Source: Bacillus cereus group sp. RP43 (GTDB lineage: Bacteria > Bacillota > Bacilli > Bacillales > Bacillaceae_G). Taken from it: a stretch of 64,000 bases of DNA. The stretch covers positions 806,001 to 870,000 of the forward strand of contig NZ_JARVHQ010000001.1 of assembly GCF_040459645.1 (NCBI RefSeq). The letters run 5' to 3'. The notes under the pieces were generated by a model. It had not been told where the DNA came from, searched no databases, and worked only from the letters and a program-made list of their open reading frames with translations. The position numbers were made by a program, and so were the translations under genes. This document shows positions 16,489 to 26,837 of this stretch, one piece after another (position 1 is the first letter of the stretch; each line of letters starts with the position of its first letter).

Positions 16489-17727
16489 TTGTCAACACTT
16501 CGTGAAGAAGCACTTCACATGCATAAAGTGCATCAAGGAAAATTAGAAACTGTATCAAAAGTAAAAGTAGAAAATGCAAAAGATTTAAGTCTTGCATATT
16601 CTCCAGGGGTTGCAGAGCCTTGTAAAGAAATTTATGACGATAAAAGTAAGGTATATGAATATACAATGAAGGGAAATATGGTAGCAGTTGTGACAGATGG
16701 AACGGCTGTACTTGGTCTTGGTAACATTGGACCTGAAGCATCTCTTCCAGTAATGGAAGGTAAAGCTGTATTATTCAAGAGCTTTGCTGGTGTAGATGCA
16801 TTCCCGATTGCCTTAAATACAAACGATGTAGATAAAATTGTTGAAACTGTAAAATTAATGGAGCCAACTTTTGGCGGTGTAAACTTAGAAGATATCGCAG
16901 CACCAAACTGCTTCGTTATTGAAGAACGTTTGAAAAAAGAGACAAACATTCCGATATTCCATGATGATCAACACGGAACAGCTATCGTAACAGTAGCAGG
17001 CCTTGTGAATGCGCTGAAGTTAGTTGGAAAGAAAATGTCTGACATTAAAGTTGTCGCAAATGGTGCAGGTGCAGCAGGTATTGCAATCATTAAACTTTTA
17101 TATCGCTATGGTGTACGTGACGTTATTATGTGTGACCGTAAAGGTGCAATCTATGAAGGTCGTCCTGTCGGTATGAATCCGGTGAAAGATGAAGTTGCAA
17201 AATATACAAATAAGAATCGTATAGAAGGTTCTTTAGCTGACGTTTTACAAGGTGCTGACGTATTCATTGGTGTATCTGCAGCAGGTGCATTAACTGAAGA
17301 GATGGTTCGTACAATGAATGACGATGCAATTATTTTTGCAATGGCGAATCCAGTTCCAGAAATTATGCCAGAATTGGCAAAAGCAGCGGGCGCAGCTGTT
17401 GTTGGAACAGGTCGTTCTGACTTCCCGAACCAAGTAAATAATGTACTAGCGTTCCCAGGTATTTTCCGCGGTGCACTTGATGTACATGCGACACAAATTA
17501 ATGAAGAAATGAAGATGGCAGCTGTACAAGCCATTGCGGAGCTTGTATCAGAGGATGAGTTGAATGCAGATCATATCATTCCAGCGCCATTTGACGCGCG
17601 TGTAGCGCCTCAAGTAGCGGCTTACGTTGCGAAAGCAGCAATGGAGACAGGAGTGGCTCGCCGTCAAGTAGATCCAAATGAAGTCGCTGAGAAAACAAAA
17701 CAATTAGCGCTGATTGGTAAAGAATAA
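16489..17727 (+). CDS. ytsJ: NADP-dependent malic enzyme
   Basis: A 412-aa malic enzyme converting malate to pyruvate, CO2 and NADPH; in B. subtilis YtsJ is the major isoform for growth on malate. Visible: SLAYSPGVAEPCKEI, the metal site FHDDQHGTA, and the nucleotide-binding loop NGAGAAGIAII. TTG 16489 is chosen, with GAGGAG 10 bp upstream and SLSTLREEALHMHK matching family N-termini; the frame runs open to 16423, but that segment holds the operator. Likely cotranscribed with the regulator at 17742. Confidence 0.93.
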   Translation: MSTLREEALHMHKVHQGKLETVSKVKVENAKDLSLAYSPGVAEPCKEIYDDKSKVYEYTMKGNMVAVVTDGTAVLGLGNIGPEASLPVMEGKAVLFKSFAGVDAFPIALNTNDVDKIVETVKLMEPTFGGVNLEDIAAPNCFVIEERLKKETNIPIFHDDQHGTAIVTVAGLVNALKLVGKKMSDIKVVANGAGAAGIAIIKLLYRYGVRDVIMCDRKGAIYEGRPVGMNPVKDEVAKYTNKNRIEGSLADVLQGADVFIGVSAAGALTEEMVRTMNDDAIIFAMANPVPEIMPELAKAAGAAVVGTGRSDFPNQVNNVLAFPGIFRGALDVHATQINEEMKMAAVQAIAELVSEDELNADHIIPAPFDARVAPQVAAYVAKAAMETGVARRQVDPNEVAEKTKQLALIGKE

Positions 17728-17741
17728 GCGAGGAATTTCCA

Positions 17742-18386
17742 TTGACATCATCAAATACAAAAGTATATCTCGAAATTGTAAAAAAAATCCGTTCCATTAT
17801 GGAAGAGGATTGTTTAGTAGCAGGGGATCGTTTGCCATCTGAGCGTGAGTTAAGTTCACGCTTAAATGTTGGACGTTCCTCTGTAAGAGAAGCATTACGT
17901 GCTTTAGAACTGGTAGGATTAATTGAAACGAGACGTGGTGAGGGGACGTTTATTCGAAACTTTTACGATAACGGTCTTGTACAATTAATTGCTCCGTTCT
18001 TGCTGCAAGATGAGAAAACAATTCGTGATTTATTACAAACAAAACAATTGCTTGAGAAAGATATGATTCGAATTGTATGTAATTTACCGAAAGAAACGTT
18101 TTCTAAAGTACTAAGTAAATTACACCAAGTGCTTGAAGAAAATGAAAGCTCAATTCCAATGCTTCATCAAACGTTTTTTAAAACACTTATTGAACAATTC
18201 GATAATTATTTACTATATCGCATTTGGATGATCGTAAATGATTACGTTGCAACTCTTTCTTGTGAAGTTTCAGGAGATTCTATTGAAATGTATAGAAAGC
18301 TTTATGCTACTTTGGAAGTGAAGCAAGAAAATGATGCACTAAAAATTTACGATGAATTAGTAGAGAATATACAGTTTCACTCGTAA
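17742..18386 (+). CDS. GntR family regulator, FadR subfamily
   Basis: A 214-aa regulator. An N-terminal winged HTH (GDRLPSERELSSRLNVGRSS, then VREALRALELVGLIETRRGEGTF) is followed by an all-helical FCD-like ligand domain. FCD regulators sense organic acids or acyl-CoA. TTG start after GAGGA, 14 bp behind ytsJ, so the two are likely one operon. The palindrome at 16429-16441 is a plausible own operator. The position between malic enzyme and accDA suggests control of the pyruvate/malonyl-CoA node; the ligand is unknown. Confidence 0.88.
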   Translation: MTSSNTKVYLEIVKKIRSIMEEDCLVAGDRLPSERELSSRLNVGRSSVREALRALELVGLIETRRGEGTFIRNFYDNGLVQLIAPFLLQDEKTIRDLLQTKQLLEKDMIRIVCNLPKETFSKVLSKLHQVLEENESSIPMLHQTFFKTLIEQFDNYLLYRIWMIVNDYVATLSCEVSGDSIEMYRKLYATLEVKQENDALKIYDELVENIQFHS

Positions 18387-18495
18387 TGTATAAAATTTGT
18401 CGAAATGACCATGACACGTTATGACAAACATTCTACCGCATAGCGGTTAAAGTTAAACGTAAAGAGAGAGGTTATTAGACAGATTGAGAAGATAA

Positions 18496-18522
18496 GGCTA
18501 ACATCAAACTTTGGTGTTAGCC
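18496..18522 (+). terminator. Hairpin before accD, terminator or attenuator
   Basis: GGCTAACA and TGTTAGCC form an 8-bp stem, followed by CCATTTTCTTCTT, a weak U-tract. It lies 50 bp before accD, so it ends the ytsJ-gntR unit or attenuates read-through into accDA. A separate 13-bp palindrome, ACCGCATAGCGGT, is at 18435-18447. Confidence 0.5.
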
Positions 18523-18571
18523 CCATTTTCTTCTTACGCTAACCTTAGCTCTCAACGAAGGGGGTCAAATT

Positions 18572-19441
18572 GTGCTAAGAGATTTATTCGTGAAAAAGAA
18601 AAAGTACGCTGCAATACCTTCAGAACAAGTACGAAAAGATGTACCAGATGGTGTTATGACAAAATGTCCAAAATGTAAAAAAATCATGTATACGAAAGAG
18701 CTTCTGAAAAATTTAAAAGTATGTGTGAACTGTGGATATCATCATCCTATGAATGCATGGGAACGCCTTGATAGTATATTGGACGAAGGGTCATTCCGTG
18801 AGTATGACAAAGAAATGGTTTCATTAAATCCACTCGAGTTTCCGGGATATGAAGAGAAATTAGAGAACGATCGTAAGAAGACTGAATTGAATGAAGCGGT
18901 TGTAACTGGTGAAGGAACAATTGATGACATGCTTGTTGTTGTTGCAGTAATGGATTCTCGTTTTCGAATGGGCAGCATGGGATCTGTTGTAGGAGAGAAA
19001 ATTGCCCGTGCGGTTGAAAAGGCATACGACTTACAAGTTCCATTTATTATCTTTACTGCGTCGGGTGGTGCTCGTATGCAAGAAGGGATATTAAGTTTAA
19101 TGCAAATGGCAAAAACAAGCGTAGCTTTGAAAAAGCATAGTAATGCAGGAGGGTTATTTATTTCTGTTATGACTCACCCGACGACGGGCGGGGTTTCAGC
19201 AAGTTTCGCTTCACTTGGTGATTATAATCTTGCAGAGCCAGGTGCACTTATCGGATTTGCTGGTAGGCGTGTAATTGAACAAACAGTGCGTGAGAAACTG
19301 CCGGACGATTTCCAAACGGCAGAATTTTTACTAGAGCACGGTCAATTAGATGCGGTTGTGCATCGTGATGATATGAGAGAATCACTCCGTAAGATTTTAG
19401 AAGTTCATCAAGGAGGGGAAATGGCTGTATGGCAGAGTTAG
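18572..19441 (+). CDS. accD: Acetyl-CoA carboxylase carboxyltransferase subunit beta
   Basis: A 289-aa subunit that, with AccA, moves the carboxyl group from biotin to acetyl-CoA to give malonyl-CoA. An N-terminal zinc ribbon ([14 protein letters not shown], then VCVNCGYH) precedes the crotonase-like carboxyltransferase core with [12 protein letters not shown] and [14 protein letters not shown] start after GAAGGGGG. Its end overlaps accA by 13 bp, so the two chains are translated together. Confidence 0.97.
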   Translation: MLRDLFVKKKKYAAIPSEQVRKDVPDGVMTKCPKCKKIMYTKELLKNLKVCVNCGYHHPMNAWERLDSILDEGSFREYDKEMVSLNPLEFPGYEEKLENDRKKTELNEAVVTGEGTIDDMLVVVAVMDSRFRMGSMGSVVGEKIARAVEKAYDLQVPFIIFTASGGARMQEGILSLMQMAKTSVALKKHSNAGGLFISVMTHPTTGGVSASFASLGDYNLAEPGALIGFAGRRVIEQTVREKLPDDFQTAEFLLEHGQLDAVVHRDDMRESLRKILEVHQGGEMAVWQS

Positions 19442-20403
19442 AATTTGAGAAACCAGTTGTTGAGCTAAGAAATAAGATTCGTGAACTGAAAGACTATACG
19501 AAAAACAGCCAGATGGACTTCAGTGAGGAGATTCGTATTTTGGAAGACAAGCTAGAAAAACTAGAGGAAGATATATACGGCAATATGAAAGTATGGGACC
19601 GTGTTCAAATTGCTCGTCATGCAGAACGACCGACAACGCTCGATTATATTGAGCACTTATTTACTAATTTTTTTGAATGTCATGGAGATCGCCTATTTGG
19701 CGACGATGCAGCGATTGTCGGCGGCATTGCGAAATATAAGGGGATGCCTGTAACTGTAATTGGGCACCAACGCGGAAAAGATACGAAAGAAAATATTCGT
19801 CGTAATTTTGGGATGCCTCATCCAGAAGGATATCGAAAAGCACTGCGTCTAATGAAACAAGCGGAGAAGTTCAATCGTCCAATTATTTGTTTCATTGATA
19901 CGAAGGGAGCTTATCCTGGTAAAGCAGCTGAAGAACGTGGACAAAGTGAGGCAATTGCCCGTAATTTATTTGAAATGGCGGGTTTAACTGTACCTGTTAT
20001 TTGTATCGTTATCGGTGAAGGTGGTAGCGGTGGTGCGTTAGGTCTTGGAGTAGGAGATTACATTCATATGCTAGAAAATTCCACTTATTCTGTTATTACA
20101 CCAGAGGGTGCGGCGGCAATTCTTTGGAAAGATGCTGGTAAAGCAAAAGAAGCTGCAGAAGCGATGAAAATTACAGCATTAGATTTGAAAGAATTAGGTG
20201 TAATTGACGAAATTATTCCAGAGGCAAAAGGCGGAGCGCATCGTAATGTTTTGAAACAATCAGAAAATATAGATTTAATGCTTAAGAAAACTTTTGAACA
20301 ATTAAGCGGAATTTCGAAAGATGAATTAATCGAAAAACGTTATGAAAAATATATGAAAATTGGGCAAGTTTCGTTTTCAAACGCTTCCATTGGGATAAAA
20401 TAA
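19429..20403 (+). CDS. accA: Acetyl-CoA carboxylase carboxyltransferase subunit alpha
   Basis: A 324-aa partner of AccD. The N-terminal region has a helical coiled stretch ([19 protein letters not shown]), followed by the carboxyltransferase core: RQ-type [38 protein letters not shown] and [15 protein letters not shown]. The RBS AAGGAGGGG sits inside accD. Terminator at 20405-20440. Confidence 0.97.
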   Translation: MAELEFEKPVVELRNKIRELKDYTKNSQMDFSEEIRILEDKLEKLEEDIYGNMKVWDRVQIARHAERPTTLDYIEHLFTNFFECHGDRLFGDDAAIVGGIAKYKGMPVTVIGHQRGKDTKENIRRNFGMPHPEGYRKALRLMKQAEKFNRPIICFIDTKGAYPGKAAEERGQSEAIARNLFEMAGLTVPVICIVIGEGGSGGALGLGVGDYIHMLENSTYSVITPEGAAAILWKDAGKAKEAAEAMKITALDLKELGVIDEIIPEAKGGAHRNVLKQSENIDLMLKKTFEQLSGISKDELIEKRYEKYMKIGQVSFSNASIGIK

Positions 20404-20404
20404 G

Positions 20405-20440
20405 AAAAGCGTGCGTTCCTCTTCGCGAATGCACGTTTTT
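20405..20440 (+). terminator. accA terminator
   Basis: CGTGCGTTC pairs with GAATGCACG (one G-T), followed by a T-run. Confidence 0.85.
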
Positions 20441-20525
20441 ATTATGAAAAGACACATCTTCTCCATTGTGTTTTTATATTTTTTCGTGTTATTTTATTAT
20501 AAGGCAAATAATCTTTATGAGGTGA

Positions 20526-21491
<966 letters not shown>

Positions 21492-21544
21492 TCGGCTTAA
21501 TGTCGTGTATTTGGGAACGGTTTCATAATTTTCGGAGGTGCAAT

Positions 21545-23302
21545 ATGCGTAAAACTAAAATTGTATGTACTATAGGTCCTGCTAGTGAAAGTATTGAGAA
21601 ATTAGAGCAATTAATGGAAGCGGGTATGAACGTTGCTCGTTTAAACTTCTCTCATGGTAGCCATGAAGAGCATGGAGCTCGTATTAAAAATATTCGTGAA
21701 GCTTCAAAGAAAACTGGTAAAACAGTTGGTATTTTACTTGATACAAAAGGTCCAGAAATCCGTACACATGACTTTGTAGACGGACAAGCTGAGCTTGTAA
21801 CAGGTGCAGAAGTAATTCTTTCTACTGAACAAGTGTTAGGAACTGCAGAGAAGTTCTCAGTATCTTATGCTGGTCTTTATGATGATGTTGACCCAGGTTC
21901 TCGTATTCTAATCGATGACGGTCTTATCGAACTAGAAGTAATCGAAAAAGCTGATGGAAACATCCGTACAAAAGTATTAAACAGCGGAACTGTAAAAAAT
22001 AAAAAAGGTGTTAACGTACCAAACGTAAGCATTAAGCTTCCTGGTATCACTGAAAAAGACGTAAAAGATATCGTTTTCGGTATCGAGCAAAAAGTTGATT
22101 TCATCGCGGCATCTTTCGTACGTAAAGCATCTGACGTATTAGAAATTCGTGAATTATTAGAAGGACATGACGCTCAATACATCCAAATCGTACCGAAAAT
22201 TGAAAACCAAGAAGGTATCGACAACATCGATGCAATCTTAGAAGTTTCTGACGGTTTAATGGTTGCTCGTGGTGATATGGGTGTAGAAATTCCACCAGAA
22301 GAAGTACCATTAGTACAAAAGCGTCTAATCAAAAAATGTAACGTATTAGGCAAACCGGTTATTACTGCAACACAAATGTTAGATTCTATGCAACGTAACC
22401 CACGTCCAACTCGTGCGGAAGCAAGTGACGTAGCAAACGCAATCTTCGATGGAACAGATGCAATTATGCTTTCAGGTGAAACTGCTGCGGGTCAATACCC
22501 TGTAGAAGCTGTAACAATGATGGCTAACATTGCAGTGCGTGTTGAAAAATCATTACAATATGAAGATATGTTCAAAAAACGTATTAAAGAGTTCACTCCA
22601 ACAATTACAGATGCAATTAGCCAATCTGTTGCGCATACAGCACTTGCTCTTGATGTAGCTGCAATCGTAGCTCCAACAGAAAGTGGACATACTGCGAAAA
22701 TGATCTCTAAATACCGTCCAAAATCTCCAATCGTAGCTGTAACATCTGACGAGCAAGTAGGACGTCGTCTTGCACTTGTTTGGGGTGTACAAGCGTTTAT
22801 GGCTGGAAAACGTGCAGCGTCTACTGATGAAATGTTAGATACTGCAATTCAAACAGGTATGGATGCAGGTTTAATCGGACTTGGAGATACTGTAGTAATC
22901 ACTGCTGGTGTACCAGTTGCTGAAACTGGTACAACAAACTTAATGAAAATCCACGTTGTTGGTGAAGAAGTTGCTAAAGGGCAAGGAATCGGTCGTAAAG
23001 CTGCAAAAGGTAAAGTAGTTGTAGCGAAAACAGCTGCTGAAGCTGTAGCGAACGTAAACAAAGGTGATATCCTTGTTACAACAAGCACTGATAAAGATAT
23101 GATTCCTGCAATTGAAAAAGCTGCTGCTCTAGTTGTAGAAGAAGGTGGCTTAACAAGCCATGCAGCTGTTGTAGGTGTATCAATCGGTATTCCTGTTATT
23201 GTTGGTGTAAACGGCGTAACAACAACTTTAAAAAGTGGCCAAGAAGTAACAGTTGATGCAGCGCGCGGAATTGTTTATAATGGACATGCGGAAGTGCTAT
23301 AA
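21545..23302 (+). CDS. pyk: Pyruvate kinase
   Basis: A 585-aa pyruvate kinase, longer than the roughly 475-aa E. coli type because it carries the C-terminal PEP-utilising-like domain typical of Bacillus ([20 protein letters not shown] ... [11 protein letters not shown], about residues 480-585). The catalytic core shows [22 protein letters not shown] and [14 protein letters not shown] 21545 follows CGGAGGTG; the frame open to 21500 lacks an RBS. Cotranscribed with pfkA. Confidence 0.97.
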   Translation: MRKTKIVCTIGPASESIEKLEQLMEAGMNVARLNFSHGSHEEHGARIKNIREASKKTGKTVGILLDTKGPEIRTHDFVDGQAELVTGAEVILSTEQVLGTAEKFSVSYAGLYDDVDPGSRILIDDGLIELEVIEKADGNIRTKVLNSGTVKNKKGVNVPNVSIKLPGITEKDVKDIVFGIEQKVDFIAASFVRKASDVLEIRELLEGHDAQYIQIVPKIENQEGIDNIDAILEVSDGLMVARGDMGVEIPPEEVPLVQKRLIKKCNVLGKPVITATQMLDSMQRNPRPTRAEASDVANAIFDGTDAIMLSGETAAGQYPVEAVTMMANIAVRVEKSLQYEDMFKKRIKEFTPTITDAISQSVAHTALALDVAAIVAPTESGHTAKMISKYRPKSPIVAVTSDEQVGRRLALVWGVQAFMAGKRAASTDEMLDTAIQTGMDAGLIGLGDTVVITAGVPVAETGTTNLMKIHVVGEEVAKGQGIGRKAAKGKVVVAKTAAEAVANVNKGDILVTTSTDKDMIPAIEKAAALVVEEGGLTSHAAVVGVSIGIPVIVGVNGVTTTLKSGQEVTVDAARGIVYNGHAEVL

Positions 23303-23312
23303 GAAGTAATAC

Positions 23313-23345
23313 GGAGAGAAGGATCGGAGTCCTTCTCTTTTTTTT
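23313..23345 (+). terminator. pyk terminator
   Basis: AGAGAAGGA and TCCTTCTCT enclose a short loop, with eight Ts after the stem. Confidence 0.92.
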
Positions 23346-23544
23346 ACACAAAAAAGATCGAGATGGCTTTAAATACCTGAAATAGCTTCGAAAAACGTTT
23401 ATTATAATGTTTGGTGGAAGAGGGTTATTCATCCTTTGTAAAGCTTGTATGAGCGTTGTAAGGGGGTATAATAAGGGGTTTTGTAAGGTGATGGTGGAAA
23501 GTGATACTTTAACCTTTTGAATGAAATATGAAGGGGTGCGAGCA

Positions 23545-23934
23545 ATGAAGTGGTTACTATTCTTACTTATTGTAATACCGGCGATTGAGATTACCGTATT
23601 GATAGGATCGAGTCATGTAATAGGTTTATGGTCTACGTTCGCTATGATTGTATTTACGGGTATTGTGGGTGTATATTTGGCGAAAAGACAAGGGTTTAAA
23701 GTGCTTAGAGAGATTCAGTTTAGGTTAAATAGAGGAGAAATGCCGGGTGATACGGTTCTAGATGGTATTTTTATATTCGTGGGAGGTATTCTTTTAGTGC
23801 TACCTGGATATGTGACGGATATAATAGGTTTTATCTGTGTTGTTCCTGTAACGAGGGCTTTATTGAAGCCGGTTGTTATGAAGTGGATTGATTGGAAATT
23901 TAGAAAGAGAACTACTATTATTGTTCAGAAATAA
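23545..23934 (+). CDS. fxsA: FxsA family membrane protein
   Basis: A 129-aa membrane protein with three to four helices. IPAIEITVLIGSSHVIGLWS, the cytoplasmic GVYLAKRQGFKVLREIQ, and FVGGILLVLPGYVTDIIGF are family hallmarks. E. coli FxsA relieves F-exclusion of phage T7; the Bacillus role (ytzA/fxsA) is unclear. ATG 23545 follows GAAGGGG; the ATG at 23521 has no RBS. Between pyk and ytvI as in B. subtilis. Terminator at 23933-23970. Confidence 0.9.
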   Translation: MKWLLFLLIVIPAIEITVLIGSSHVIGLWSTFAMIVFTGIVGVYLAKRQGFKVLREIQFRLNRGEMPGDTVLDGIFIFVGGILLVLPGYVTDIIGFICVVPVTRALLKPVVMKWIDWKFRKRTTIIVQK

Positions 23935-23970
23935 CGCGTAGATTATAGCGATCTGCGCGTTATTTTTTTT
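23933..23970 (+). terminator. fxsA terminator
   Basis: AACGCGTAGAT pairs with ATCTGCGCGTT (one T-G) around TATAGCG and is followed by eight Ts. Confidence 0.9.
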
Positions 23971-24273
23971 GTTTGCTATTTATGGTCAATTGTTAGCTTC
24001 CTGTTCTGGCTGGATTGTTCTTAGTTATTAAACGATAGGATAAAGAGGGGATCTTGTGAATGAAAAGTGTTACATTAGGATGATGTTCTTACTTGTAGTA
24101 AGAATCTACTAGTGAGCAGAAGTTAGATAGGAGAAGAAAAATTACTGATTAAAGGGTTCGTCTGCCTTGTTTTGTATATTTATTCATTTACATAAAAAGT
24201 AATAAATGTAAGTAATAATTATAAAGTGAATAGAATAAAAATGTATTTCTGACCTAAAATATGCGTTTTTATG
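23971..24273. other. Intergenic stretch, no gene supported
   Basis: AT-rich DNA between the converging fxsA and ytvI genes. The longest start-to-stop frame behind a fair RBS is 18 codons from a GTG at about 24057, which I do not consider a gene. Confidence 0.5.
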
Positions 24274-24313
24274 CAAAAAACAAGAGAATTATCCGTTTTT
24301 AGGAAATTCTCTT
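24274..24313 (-). terminator. ytvI terminator
   Basis: Read on the minus strand, AAGAGAATT and AATTCTCTT form the stem core with further pairing inside, and GTTTTTTG follows. It is about 95 bp past the ytvI stop. Confidence 0.7.
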
Positions 24314-24344
24314 TTAAATGTAGGTAGTACAAAAAGTACAGTGA

Positions 24345-24371
24345 ATAATCAGTGGGAATTTCCCACTGATT
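24345..24371. repeat. Perfect palindrome resembling a bcr1 end hairpin
   Basis: AATCAGTGGGAA and its complement around a single T form a 25-bp dyad (24347-24371). The surrounding ATAATCAGTGG and CCACTGATT are the same words as the 3' hairpin of the bcr1 copy at 44262. It may be a relic of that element or an extra ytvI terminator. Confidence 0.5.
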
Positions 24372-24407
24372 ACAGTTGATTTTTTGTTGTGTATGAATTA
24401 GAAAATA

Positions 24408-25526
24408 TTATTTTGATGGTGAGCCCTTAATGAATTTCCATAAGTCGTGGAATACATGAGCTTTGTGTAATGTATTAAGTAGTACTAATATGACTGGACC
24501 GATGATTAATCCTAAAAAACCAAAGAGCTTAAAGCCGACAAATAGAGCGATGAGTGTCGCTAATGGATCGAGTCCAATATTAGATGAAAGTACTTTTGGC
24601 TCCATGATTTGTCTTTGGACAATCACGACGATGTATAGGATGAGGAGACCGATGGCGAATGCAGTATCGCCTGTGAAAAATACGTATATAACCCAAGGGA
24701 CGAAGACAGCTCCAGTTCCTAAATACGGGAGTAAATCTACAACCCCTGTAATAATCGCGATAGTAATTGCGTATGGCACGCGTAATATTAAAAGGCCGAT
24801 TAGTACAATGATAGTTGTCATAGATACGAGGGTAAGTTGCGCTTTAACAAAACCAAACAAAGCCTTTCTTAAATCGACAAAAATAGTTTTTCCGTATCCA
24901 TGTACACGATTAGGTAGAAGTTTCCTTACTTTATGAGCAAGACGGTGCCAATCGTAACTAATGAAGAAGGTGGCTAATAAGATGAATACAAGGACAGTTA
25001 AAGTTGTTGGTAATGCACTAATGAAATTTGTTAATCCACTTATAATGGCGGTTAAAAGTTCTTTCATTTGTGTCGTTGCTTCGGTGCCTAAGTTTTGAAT
25101 GTTTTGCGTAATAGTGTATCGTTGTGGTTCTCCAAGATGATTAAATTTAGAAATTAAATCATCATAGAGAGGCATAATATGATTAAGTGCAAATTGTTGG
25201 GCGAATGCAACGATATCTGGAAACTTCACTGTAACAATTTGTAGTAAGTATGTTGTGGCAGATATTGCTTCAGTTACAAGGTATGTAACAAGTCCGACGA
25301 TAGCTCCGAATACGAGAATTAAGCTAACGAGTACCGCTAATGCGCGAGGAAATTGTAGTTTTTGATTAAGGAAGTTGACGACAGGGTTAATCAAATAAGC
25401 AAATGCAAAAGCGATAATAAAAGGGTAGATAAGGCCTGACATGTACAGCAATGCATAGAACCCAACTACCGTTGCTACAATGACAAATATGAGTCGTAAT
25501 ATCATATATAGTAAGTTTCGGTTCAA
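24408..25526 (-). CDS. ytvI: Sporulation integral membrane protein YtvI
   Basis: A 372-aa member of the AI-2E transporter/UPF0118 superfamily with about eight transmembrane helices. The long extracytoplasmic middle part (about residues 90-150) and the C-terminal GFKLFGFLGLIIGPVILVLL are typical. YtvI is produced during sporulation in bacilli; cargo unknown. TTG start 25526 with GGGAGG 9 bp upstream. Confidence 0.9.
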   Translation of the reverse strand: MNRNLLYMILRLIFVIVATVVGFYALLYMSGLIYPFIIAFAFAYLINPVVNFLNQKLQFPRALAVLVSLILVFGAIVGLVTYLVTEAISATTYLLQIVTVKFPDIVAFAQQFALNHIMPLYDDLISKFNHLGEPQRYTITQNIQNLGTEATTQMKELLTAIISGLTNFISALPTTLTVLVFILLATFFISYDWHRLAHKVRKLLPNRVHGYGKTIFVDLRKALFGFVKAQLTLVSMTTIIVLIGLLILRVPYAITIAIITGVVDLLPYLGTGAVFVPWVIYVFFTGDTAFAIGLLILYIVVIVQRQIMEPKVLSSNIGLDPLATLIALFVGFKLFGFLGLIIGPVILVLLNTLHKAHVFHDLWKFIKGSPSK

Positions 25527-25587
25527 AGATGTATACCTCCCATTCCAATTTGGATTATCCTAATTCGTTCAACTTATAACGAGTGAG

Positions 25588-25612
25588 ATTCACTGATCAA
25601 AGTTTCACTTTA
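25588..25612. repeat. Truncated bcr1-like end
   Basis: CACTGATCAAAGTTTCACTT and the following TAT match the right end of the bcr1 copy at 44262-44422 with one change, ending in the TTTAT target word. The rest of the element is not recognisable here. Confidence 0.5.
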
Positions 25613-25955
25613 TGTTATAGTGGAATGATGGATTTAGCCTGCTTTTGCAGCGGATTAATGACTACAGAAGCTTGTTGGTGATGCTTCTACTATATGGTAA
25701 AAACTTCATTTTCTCTCCTTTTTATTTTACCTGTTTCTTATTATAAAAGAAAGGAGAGACATCCGCTTTTAAATGTATCTGCATGCTTTGTTTTTTTCTG
25801 GTTAAAGTCTTGTTTGTAATTTTGAAATGTATAAAAATCAATTCGTTTCTTTATTATAATTAATAAATATAATTCGATATAGCATGTATAACGATAGGTT
25901 TAAAGGTATTTTTGTTTGGAAACAAGTTCATTATTTTCAGAAAGGAAGTGCAATC
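25613..25955. other. Intergenic stretch before ytwI with dyads
   Basis: No gene is supported. A 10-bp inverted repeat, TCTCTCCTTT and AAAGGAGAGA, spans 25712-25759 with a long AT-rich loop. AGAAGC/GCTTCT and CTGC/GCAG dyads precede it. The frame of ytwI stays open here from 25884, but without an RBS. Confidence 0.5.
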
Positions 25956-26417
25956 ATGATTAGTCAGTCAACGTTATTTTTATTCATACTACTTATTATA
26001 GGACTTATTGCTAAAAATCAATCGCTTACTGTAGCTGTTGGAGTGTTATTTTTATTGAAATTTACGTTTTTAGGAGATAAAGCTTTTCCTTATTTACAAA
26101 CGAAAGGAATTAATCTCGGTGTGACGGTTATTACAATTGCGGTGCTCGTCCCAATTGCGACGGGGGAAATAGGGTTTAAACAACTCGGAGAAGCGGCGAA
26201 ATCATACTATGCATGGATTGCTTTAGCTTCAGGAGTAGCGGTTGCTTTATTGGCGAAAGGTGGGGTGCAATTATTAACGACTGATCCTCATATTACAACC
26301 GCACTTGTTTTTGGGACAATTATAGCTGTAGCTTTATTTAACGGAGTCGCTGTAGGTCCATTAATTGGGGCTGGAATTGCCTATGCAGTTATGAGTATTA
26401 TACAAATGTTTAAATAA
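25956..26417 (+). CDS. ytwI: UPF0756 (DUF441) membrane protein YtwI
   Basis: A 153-aa protein with five or so hydrophobic helices (STLFLFILLIIGLIAKNQSL; LLKFTFLGDKAFPYL; GVTVITIAVLVPIATGEIG; WIALASGVAVALLAKGG; GVAVGPLIGAGIAYAVMSII). Sequence and length fit UPF0756. RBS AAAGGAAG. Function unknown. It lies between ytvI and citZ as in B. subtilis. Confidence 0.9.
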   Translation: MISQSTLFLFILLIIGLIAKNQSLTVAVGVLFLLKFTFLGDKAFPYLQTKGINLGVTVITIAVLVPIATGEIGFKQLGEAAKSYYAWIALASGVAVALLAKGGVQLLTTDPHITTALVFGTIIAVALFNGVAVGPLIGAGIAYAVMSIIQMFK

Positions 26418-26541
26418 GGAATTTTATAGTAATATAAAATTTTTGAATTCTTTCTGTTCACAAAAGTCAGATAATTGTTTATAATAGGATTAGAAACTTT
26501 GAAAAGTTACATAACAGCAGAGACTTTACACCAGATAAAAT

Positions 26542-26591
26542 AAAAACAACATAAAACAATTTTATAATGATATTGTTTTATGTTGTTTTTA
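26542..26591 (+). terminator. ytwI terminator
   Basis: A perfect 18-bp stem starting AAAACAACATAAAACAAT with an 11-nt loop and T-run. Confidence 0.85.
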
Positions 26592-26636
26592 TCATAAAAC
26601 TCTTCGGAATTTATTTTCCTCACTAACTTGTTGTTC

Positions 26637-26670
26637 TGAGCGTGAGGATTCGGGGAGACATTCACGCTCA
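26637..26670. other. 9-bp stem with 16-nt loop upstream of citZ
   Basis: TGAGCGTGA pairs with TCACGCTCA around AGG-rich loop sequence. It has no T-run, so it is not a terminator. It lies about 170 bp before citZ. Purpose unknown. Confidence 0.5.
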
Positions 26671-26752
26671 TGCTTTCCATGTAAGTAATGGACAATAAGA
26701 GGGGAACATCGCAATAAATTTGCATGAACGTGCATTTTGCTTGCCTAAAGAG

Positions 26753-26766
26753 TGAACGAGCGTTCA
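26753..26766. promoter_or_regulatory. Operator-like dyad TGAACG-AG-CGTTCA before citZ
   Basis: Perfect 6-bp half-sites separated by AG, about 72 bp before the citZ ATG. A further TGAACG half-site lies at 26725-26730. The form is typical of TetR-family operators; the protein is unknown. Confidence 0.45.
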
Positions 26767-26837
26767 TAATTTATAAGGGGAGCAAATAGATATAAGGAGC
26801 AAGGTTGGGAGAATTTTCAGGAAAAGGAGAGAATGTC

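Noticed and set aside
24057..24113. 18-codon GTG frame after GAGGGG
   Set aside because: Too short, no conservation evidence; likely chance.
26507..26767. 86-codon minus-strand frame before citZ
   Set aside because: It runs through the ytwI terminator and citZ control region, with no RBS and no protein-like pattern.
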